Both the position numbers and the translations under genes were made by a program. 9,807 nt of DNA from Spirosomataceae bacterium (lineage in GTDB: Bacteria; Bacteroidota; Bacteroidia; Cytophagales; Spirosomataceae), in contig JALOLW010000113.1 in NCBI GenBank assembly GCA_025455795.1, forward strand, positions 1 through 9,807, read 5' to 3'. Positions 5,996 through 9,807 of this stretch are shown here, piece by piece (position 1 is the stretch's first letter; every line of letters starts with the position of its first letter). A model generated the notes under the pieces. The model did no database searches and was not told where the DNA came from. It saw only the letters and a program-made list of their open reading frames with translations.

Positions 5996-8900
5996 TTATC
6001 GCCGAAAATCAAACAATTGCCCTTCTCGGGTCACTGCTACTACGTGCGGGTTGATATAAATCATCGCTCTTATATCACCTTCTAATCGCAGTCCCGATTG
6101 ATTTTGGGGGATGTAGGTAAACTTTCGATTGCCTCCATTGAGGAATAGTTGCCCACGGTTGGCATCTATCTTGCCCATTCTGACGCGGGTGCGGGTGTCA
6201 TTCCCACCCAAAATAAGGTCTTTTTTCCCGTCGTTGTTGGCATCCACAACCGCTATCGCATACACGGGCGCAAACTGCGCTTCGGTGGGCAGTGGCTCAA
6301 AAGTGAGTTTGTCTTTGTCGTTCCACAGTACGCCCGTGCGGTACTCTTTTGCTTCGAGCGTTTTGGCTTTTTTGGTGAGTTCATCAGTCAAAATTTCGCT
6401 CATGGTCGCCGTAGAATAACCCACGTAGTCAGGGTATTTCTTCTTCAACAGCGGCACTTGGTCGAGCATTTCGTCACGACTGGCGTAGGGGTATTCTTGT
6501 CCGTTTTTAATCATACTCAGCAACGGAACTACGCCGCCGTTGTCGCCAAAATCGCCGTAATGGAGTTTCAAATGTCCGTCGGAAGTAATGTTGAATTGGT
6601 GATTTTGGCCCAAGCCACCTACGACAAAATCCTCGTCGCCGTCGTTGTCGAGGTCGGAAGGAGTCAATGATTGAGTGATTGACGGGGCCGCCCGCGCGGT
6701 GTTGAGTGATTGAGTAACTATCTCGTTTTTAGTTAGTTTTCCGTTTTGATTTAGGTAAACGGTTGGTTTCATCCACTCACCGACGAGCAGTAAATCGGGG
6801 CGTTTGTCGTTGTTGAAATCAGTAAACGCTGCGCCTGTCACCAATGCTGAATGATTGAATGAGCGAATGGGTGAATAGTTGCCTTTGCCGTCGTTTGCCA
6901 ATAGAACCGATTGCTGCGCTTCGGGATAACGTCTTGGTACGCAATGCGCCCCGATGAAAAGGTCTTGGTCGCCGTCGGCATCAATGTCGGCGGTGGCCAC
7001 GCAAGAGGCGTTGATTTTGAGTGTCGAGTTTTGACGGGGCCGCCCGTGCGGTGCAAGTGTCGAATGAGGGGTAAATTTTCCTCGGTTGTTTAAATACAAT
7101 CTTGGTGCTAAAAGCGGGTCTTGGGGGTTGAGGGAGTAGCCACTGCTGGCCACGATAAGGTCTAAATCGCGGTCGCCATCGGCATCAAAAAACGCGGCAG
7201 CCGCGTCTTCAAATCCCGCATCTTTCTCAAAATCAGGCTGTTTGGAAGGCGTAAAGCCGTTGGCATTTTGCAAATACAATACTCCCGCTTGCCCGCGCCC
7301 GCCTCCTACGTACACATCCTCGCGCCCATCGCCATTTATATCGCCTTTGGCCATAGCCACGCGCTCACCCGAAAGCATCTGCGGTAGCAAGGGTTGGATT
7401 TTGAAGTCGTTCGAATTTAGGTATTTGTGATTTGTGATTTGTGACGGTTCGCCGAGCGATTTGTGATTTGTGAAATAGGGGGCGGTTGGAGCGGGTGAGT
7501 TTGCGGCAGGTTGCGAAGTTTGGTAGTTTACTTCGAGGCGTTGATTGGCGTTGAGGTTACGCAACATAGACACTTTACCGTCAGTCCACTGCACTTTTAT
7601 TGAATCAATTTTAGCACTTTTCCCCAAACCAAAATGCAGCGGCACGTACATGGCCGACTGAAACCCACGCGCGGGTTGAAACTCTTGGTATTGAGCCACT
7701 TTACCCGAATAAACGCTCACTTTTGCGCCAATTTTTAGGGCCTCGTTGGGCGTTTTGAGTGCAATCTGCAAACTATTTACTCCCTCATTGGCAGGGGGGC
7801 TATTCTGGTAAATAAACGCCTTCTCGTTGATGTTGTTTACCACCAAATCTAAGTCACCGTCGTTGTCCAAATCGGCATACACGGCCCCGTTCGATTGACT
7901 GGGTTTGTCGAAGCCCCATTCTTGTACTTTTTTCTCAAAGGTCAGCCCATTTTTGTTTTTGAAAATATAATTGGACTGGTTGATAGCGGGCATATTTTCG
8001 ATGATTTCCAACTGCGTCGGCATTGCCCTCCCCTGCTGTCCTTCGATTTGGAGGTCGGTCGAGTATTTCAGAAACTCCATGTTGGTATAGTCGCGGGCGT
8101 AGCCGTTGGTGATGAACAAGTCTTTGAAGCCATCATTGTCGAAGTCGGCCAGAAGTGCCGCCCACGACCAGTCGGTGTTGGAAATGCCCGCCAATTGACC
8201 GATTTCGGAGAACCCCCCCCAACCGCGCGGCGTACCGTCCCCAGAGGGGGCTTTGACGAAGCCCCCTCTGGGGGTTGAGGGGCTGGTTTGGGGGCTGTTG
8301 ATATGCAACATATTCCGCATGGTTTGGTGGTGAAACCCTGCTTGTAGGAGTCGTTGGTATTTGTCGTAGTTGTCGTCGCCAGCGGTGAGTTTGATACGGT
8401 CGTTGGGTTCGGGGAGCATATCAAGCGTTACGATGTCGGTCAGGCCGTCGTTGTTTACGTCGGCGGCATCGGTACCCATCGAGTAAAACGACGTGTGTCC
8501 CATGGCTTCGCGCACTACTTCTCGGTACGTTCCATTTTGCTGATTGAGATAAAGGTAGTCGTTTTCGTTGTAGTCGTTGGATACGTACAAATCCAGCCAG
8601 CCGTCGTTGTTAAAATCACTGACATTCAGCCCTAAACCGAAACTCAGGACGTTGTTTAGCAATCCTGCCTCTTTGGATACATCGGTAAAGCCCCCCCCGC
8701 CAGACCCGTCTGACCGCCCAGTGGGGGAGCCATTATTTCTCAACAGTTTACTGCCGTAGCGCACGTCTGATTGCTGCCTAAAATTGGCAATCAACGGGCT
8801 AAACCCCGCAAACTCTTGAATGGAGTGATTGAGCAAGAAGCAATCCAAATCGCCGTCTTTGTCGTAGTCAAAAAAAGCCGCTTGGGTGGTATAAGAATCA

Positions 8901-9463
8901 TCATCAAGGCCGTATTCTTTGGCCGATTCGACGAATTGAACCTCACCCGTCCTCTCCTTGCCGAGAAGAGGGGTTTTGTTGATGTACAGCAAATTCCGCC
9001 TTAAATTGGGGTCTTCGGCCCCCGAGCGGCACACATAGATGTCGAGCCAGCCGTCGTTGTTGATGTCCACGAGCGATACGCCCGTTTTCCAACCGTTGTG
9101 TTTGATGCCCGCTGTTTCGGTAACGTCTTCAAATTTGACTTCCCTCGAAGCCCCCAAACCCCCAGCGGGGGCTTTTTCATCGGTGCGGTTGAGGTAGAGT
9201 TTATCGGCTACCATGTTGCCCGTAAAATAGAGGTCAATAAGGCCATCGTTGTTAAAATCGCCCGCTGCTACGCCGCCGCCGTTGTAAAAATAGCCGTATT
9301 TCAGCACGTTGTTGTCAGCATCTTCTTCCACAAAGTTGTTGAAATTCACGCCCGTATCGTCGGGGTCGAGCAGTTGGAATTGAGTGTCGTTGGAAGATTG
9401 GCAACTAACTAAGAAAGCGAAAAAGGAAAGTTGACAAAAGCGGCGAATTATAGAAAATAACAT
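5996..9463 (-). CDS. Large FG-GAP/VCBS repeat lipoprotein with central ASPIC/UnbV domain
   Basis: A surface-type lipoprotein of about 1155 residues (numbered from the ATG at 9463). A lipobox LVSC puts the lipidated cysteine at 21. A GTG at 9484 is an alternative start adding seven residues, but a TATTTTTG promoter box overlaps it, so I prefer the ATG. At least 13 calcium-loop-like motifs are seen (DFNNDGLID near 69, DINNDGWLD near 133, DLDNDGDLD near 531, DINGDGRED near 708, DANNDGKKD near 1074). They indicate two beta-propellers of FG-GAP repeats. Between them, residues about 575-645 match ASPIC/UnbV (KIGAKVSVYSGKVAQYQEF, then PLHFGLG and VQWTDGK). Family members are common in Bacteroidota and probably bind or process extracellular ligands; the ligand is unknown. 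The gene is interrupted by at least eight in-frame repeat-like DNA segments, listed separately. The Pycsar-effector-type gene follows 40 bp downstream. Confidence 0.88.
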   Translation of the reverse strand: MLFSIIRRFCQLSFFAFLVSCQSSNDTQFQLLDPDDTGVNFNNFVEEDADNNVLKYGYFYNGGGVAAGDFNNDGLIDLYFTGNMVADKLYLNRTDEKAPAGGLGASREVKFEDVTETAGIKHNGWKTGVSLVDINNDGWLDIYVCRSGAEDPNLRRNLLYINKTPLLGKERTGEVQFVESAKEYGLDDDSYTTQAAFFDYDKDGDLDCFLLNHSIQEFAGFSPLIANFRQQSDVRYGSKLLRNNGSPTGRSDGSGGGGFTDVSKEAGLLNNVLSFGLGLNVSDFNNDGWLDLYVSNDYNENDYLYLNQQNGTYREVVREAMGHTSFYSMGTDAADVNNDGLTDIVTLDMLPEPNDRIKLTAGDDNYDKYQRLLQAGFHHQTMRNMLHINSPQTSPSTPRGGFVKAPSGDGTPRGWGGFSEIGQLAGISNTDWSWAALLADFDNDGFKDLFITNGYARDYTNMEFLKYSTDLQIEGQQGRAMPTQLEIIENMPAINQSNYIFKNKNGLTFEKKVQEWGFDKPSQSNGAVYADLDNDGDLDLVVNNINEKAFIYQNSPPANEGVNSLQIALKTPNEALKIGAKVSVYSGKVAQYQEFQPARGFQSAMYVPLHFGLGKSAKIDSIKVQWTDGKVSMLRNLNANQRLEVNYQTSQPAANSPAPTAPYFTNHKSLGEPSQITNHKYLNSNDFKIQPLLPQMLSGERVAMAKGDINGDGREDVYVGGGRGQAGVLYLQNANGFTPSKQPDFEKDAGFEDAAAAFFDADGDRDLDLIVASSGYSLNPQDPLLAPRLYLNNRGKFTPHSTLAPHGRPRQNSTLKINASCVATADIDADGDQDLFIGAHCVPRRYPEAQQSVLLANDGKGNYSPIRSFNHSALVTGAAFTDFNNDKRPDLLLVGEWMKPTVYLNQNGKLTKNEIVTQSLNTARAAPSITQSLTPSDLDNDGDEDFVVGGLGQNHQFNITSDGHLKLHYGDFGDNGGVVPLLSMIKNGQEYPYASRDEMLDQVPLLKKKYPDYVGYSTATMSEILTDELTKKAKTLEAKEYRTGVLWNDKDKLTFEPLPTEAQFAPVYAIAVVDANNDGKKDLILGGNDTRTRVRMGKIDANRGQLFLNGGNRKFTYIPQNQSGLRLEGDIRAMIYINPHVVAVTREGQLFDFRR
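6664..6718. repeat. In-gene element: octamer repeats flanking a GC-rich core
   Basis: TTGAGTGATT occurs at 6671-6680 and again at 6702-6711, exactly bordering a 21-bp GC-rich core (6681-6701) that contains ACGGGGCCGCCCGCGCGG. The flanks extend as 8-bp units: TCAATGAT, TGAGTGAT on the left and TGAGTGAT, TGAGTAAC on the right. On the gene strand it encodes SLNTARAAPSITQSL (about residues 920-934). This low-complexity stretch stands just before a DLDNDGDED loop. Confidence 0.7.
6849..6880. repeat. In-gene octamer array
   Basis: Four tandem 8-bp units begin with GAAT: GAATGATT, GAATGAGC, GAATGGGT, GAATAGTT. They encode part of YSPIRSFNHS (about residues 863-872) in the FG-GAP lipoprotein. No GC-rich core is present here. 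The array resembles the 8-bp units at 6664-6718. Confidence 0.55.
7020..7063. repeat. In-gene element: second copy of the GC-rich core
   Basis: A 21-bp core at 7033-7053 differs from the copy at 6681-6701 by a single base (T for C at its 15th position). It is flanked by AGTGTCGA at 7020-7027 and again at 7056-7063. On the gene strand it encodes STLAPHGRPRQNSTL (about residues 801-815), placed after LYLNNRGKFTPH. Confidence 0.7.
7423..7472. repeat. In-gene element: perfect heptamer array split by a GC-rich core
   Basis: Three perfect ATTTGTG units (7423-7443) are followed by a 15-nt core ACGGTTCGCCGAGCG (7444-7458) and two more perfect ATTTGTG units (7459-7472). The core shares the ACGG...CGCC...GCG pattern of the other copies. 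On the gene strand it encodes FTNHKSLGEPSQITNHKYLN (about residues 664-683), in the linker after the ASPIC domain. Confidence 0.75.
8216..8296. repeat. In-gene palindromic element (type P1 with nested core)
   Basis: CCCCAGAGGGGGCTT (8239-8253) and AAGCCCCCTCTGGGG (8259-8273) form a perfect 15-bp stem with a 5-nt loop. Next to it, read on the minus strand, lies ACGGTACGCCGCGCGG (8237-8222), the same core pattern as at 6681, 7033 and 7444. C- and G-runs border the whole. In the protein this adds about 27 residues (390-416, Pro/Gly/Ser-rich) between NMLHIN and FSEIGQLAG. Other repeats of the same protein have only a few residues there. Confidence 0.75.
8690..8728. repeat. In-gene GC-rich element (type P1-like)
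   Basis: Read on the minus strand, this segment starts with TCCCCCACTGGGC and ends in a run of eight G, with a CAGACGGGTCTG near-palindrome between. It shares CCCCCnCTGGG with the elements at 8216-8296 and 9148-9174. It encodes SPTGRSDGSGGGG (residues 246-258) between LLRNNG and FTDVSKEAG, a turn that is normally only a few residues long. Confidence 0.6.
8941..8976. repeat. In-gene copy of the type P2 repeat
   Basis: On the minus strand it reads CCCCTCTTCTCGGCAAGGAG followed by AGGACGGGTGAGG, a diverged copy of the intergenic hairpin repeat at 29-64. It encodes TPLLGKERTGEV (about residues 164-175) between LLYIN and QFVESAKEYG, again at the turn after the LYxN strand. Confidence 0.65.
9148..9174. 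repeat. In-gene palindromic element (type P1 without core)
   Basis: AAGCCCCC (9148-9155) and GGGGGCTT (9167-9174) are inverted repeats. The minus-strand sequence AAGCCCCCGCTGGGGG matches the arm of the element at 8259-8274 at 14 of 16 positions. It encodes KAPAGGLGA, part of a 17-residue stretch (about residues 94-110) between LYLNR and FEDVTETAG. Confidence 0.65.
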
Positions 9464-9483
9464 AGAGCGGAGACGGTTATTCA

Positions 9484-9491
9484 CAAAAATA
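9484..9491 (-). promoter_or_regulatory. -7 promoter box for the FG-GAP lipoprotein gene
   Basis: On the minus strand positions 9491-9484 read TATTTTTG, matching TAnnTTTG. Transcription would start about 7 bp further on, past the GTG at 9484, which favours the ATG at 9463 as the real start. No -33 element was recognised. Confidence 0.4.
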
Positions 9492-9511
9492 GGTTAAACC
9501 ACAGAATAATG

Positions 9512-9519
9512 TAAATTTG
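9512..9519 (+). promoter_or_regulatory. Rightward -7 box before the small broken gene
   Basis: TAAATTTG matches TAnnTTTG and lies 24 bp before the ATG at 9544. It is arranged divergently with the minus-strand box at 9491-9484, so the 80-bp region could drive both sides. Confidence 0.4.
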
Positions 9520-9543
9520 CGTGGGATTAAAAAAAGGCGTAGA

Positions 9544-9662
9544 ATGATTGCCAAAGAAGAAATACTCAAAAGCTCCGCAAAGGCGTGCTTACTTCGGAAG
9601 TCATCGAAGGTTTCAAAATCAATATCAAAGAAATATTTACTGCCGATTCAACTACTCCATAA
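9544..9662 (+). pseudogene. Small gene of unknown function, apparent 1-nt frameshift
   Basis: The ATG at 9544 starts MIAKEEILK, after which the frame becomes serine/lysine-rich and unlike a normal protein. Reading on in the frame that starts CTC at 9573 gives LRKGVLTSEVIEGFKINIKE and then IFTADSTTP, ending at TAA 9660-9662. The second frame has good protein-like composition but no start codon, because TAG at 9540-9542 closes it. One extra A in the run at 9568-9571 would join both parts into a protein of about 39 residues. This may be a sequencing error, a recent inactivating deletion, or chance. I do not recognise the family. A promoter box lies upstream at 9512. The end overlaps the gene at 9652-9807 by 11 bp on the opposite strand. 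Confidence 0.35.
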
Positions 9663-9807
9663 ACGCCTCCAACAGCGAAGCATCTTCTTTGTTTAGGGTT
9701 GGTTTTGAGGGCATTATCGCGCCTTTTTTCTTCATTTTGGCTTCGAGCGTGGCCTTCATAAACTGCGTGAGGCGGTTGTCGGGGTCGTAGGGCGAGCCGC
9801 TACCGAG
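9652..9807 (-). CDS. C-terminal part of an unrecognised protein (runs off the window)
   Basis: A minus-strand frame is open from the window edge to a TAG stop at 9654-9652, giving 51 C-terminal residues. It begins LGSGSPYDPDNRLTQFMKAT, continues through LEAKMKKKGAIMP and ends EDASLLEAFME. The composition is that of a normal soluble protein: charged, with a likely amphipathic C-terminal helix. Start codon and N-terminus lie beyond the window. The family is not recognised. It reads in the same direction as the FG-GAP lipoprotein gene but is separated from it by the small broken gene and a minus-strand promoter box, so it is probably a separate unit. Confidence 0.6.
   Translation of the reverse strand, partial: LGSGSPYDPDNRLTQFMKATLEAKMKKKGAIMPSKPTLNKEDASLLEAFME

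Noticed and set aside
5461..6054. 197-codon plus-strand frame
   Set aside because: Antisense to the Pycsar-effector-type gene, whose family pattern is clear on the other strand.
6149..6670. 173-codon and other plus-strand frames within 6000-9480
   Set aside because: Antisense shadows of the repetitive DxDxDG-coding sequence of the FG-GAP lipoprotein; Val/Phe-rich and without motifs.
7423..7472. CRISPR-like array
   Set aside because: Repeats are only 7 bp and the single spacer is 15 nt inside an open reading frame, with no cas genes nearby.
8216..8296. Insertion sequence or MITE with terminal inverted repeats
   Set aside because: The palindrome is too short (about 80 bp overall), has no transposase nearby and no clear target duplication; it is better described as a palindromic repeat.
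9568..9572. Programmed -1 ribosomal frameshift in the small gene
   Set aside because: The slippery site does not match the X XXY YYZ heptamer in the right phase, and no stimulatory stem follows.
1..9807. tRNA, rRNA or riboswitch genes
   Set aside because: No cloverleaf, rRNA-like conserved segment or known riboswitch core was recognised on either strand.

Overview
The window looks like chromosomal DNA of a Bacteroidota member, probably a Cytophagales-type environmental bacterium; the genus cannot be fixed from sequence alone. Three things point there. The protein families are typical: a SusC-unrelated 'outer membrane beta-barrel family' TonB-type protein, a 1.1-kb-residue FG-GAP/ASPIC lipoprotein and a DUF5706-type membrane protein. 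The Bacteroidota -7 promoter box TAnnTTTG stands in front of nearly every gene. Intergenic spaces carry short GC-rich hairpin repeats.

Layout, left to right. 1-390: no gene; a hairpin repeat, a leftward promoter-like site, a second hairpin and the promoter of the first gene. 391-2823 (+): secreted/outer-membrane beta-barrel receptor. 2824-3150: long inverted repeat, terminator and promoter. 3151-3615 (+): Mpo1/DUF962-family membrane protein, followed by a heptamer-repeat element and a 16-bp-stem bidirectional terminator. 3762-4142 (-): small exported protein with three HNYKR-like repeats. 4284-5357 (+): exported protein with CotH-kinase-like motifs. It converges on and overlaps by 8 bp the next gene, 5350-5955 (-), a stand-alone Pycsar-effector-type (DUF5706) membrane protein. 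5996-9463 (-): very large FG-GAP/ASPIC lipoprotein, probably the first gene of a two-gene transcript with the Pycsar-effector homologue. 9512-9662: a promoter-like box and a small, apparently frameshifted gene. 9652-9807 (-): C-terminal end of a gene that leaves the window.

The genes do not form one obvious pathway. Four of them encode exported or envelope proteins: receptor, small secreted protein, CotH-like protein and FG-GAP lipoprotein.

The most unusual signal lies inside the FG-GAP lipoprotein gene. At least eight short repeat-like DNA segments interrupt it without breaking the frame. They are GC-rich palindromes, 7- or 8-bp tandem arrays, and a 15-18-bp GC-rich 'core' nested inside such arrays. 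Four of them fall at the same structural place, the turn after the LYxN strand of successive propeller repeats. Two of the repeat types also occur in intergenic DNA in this window (1-64 and 3625-3672), which argues that they are dispersed genomic elements and not protein-specific sequence. The situation resembles the Rickettsia palindromic elements that insert in frame into genes, but the sequences here are different.
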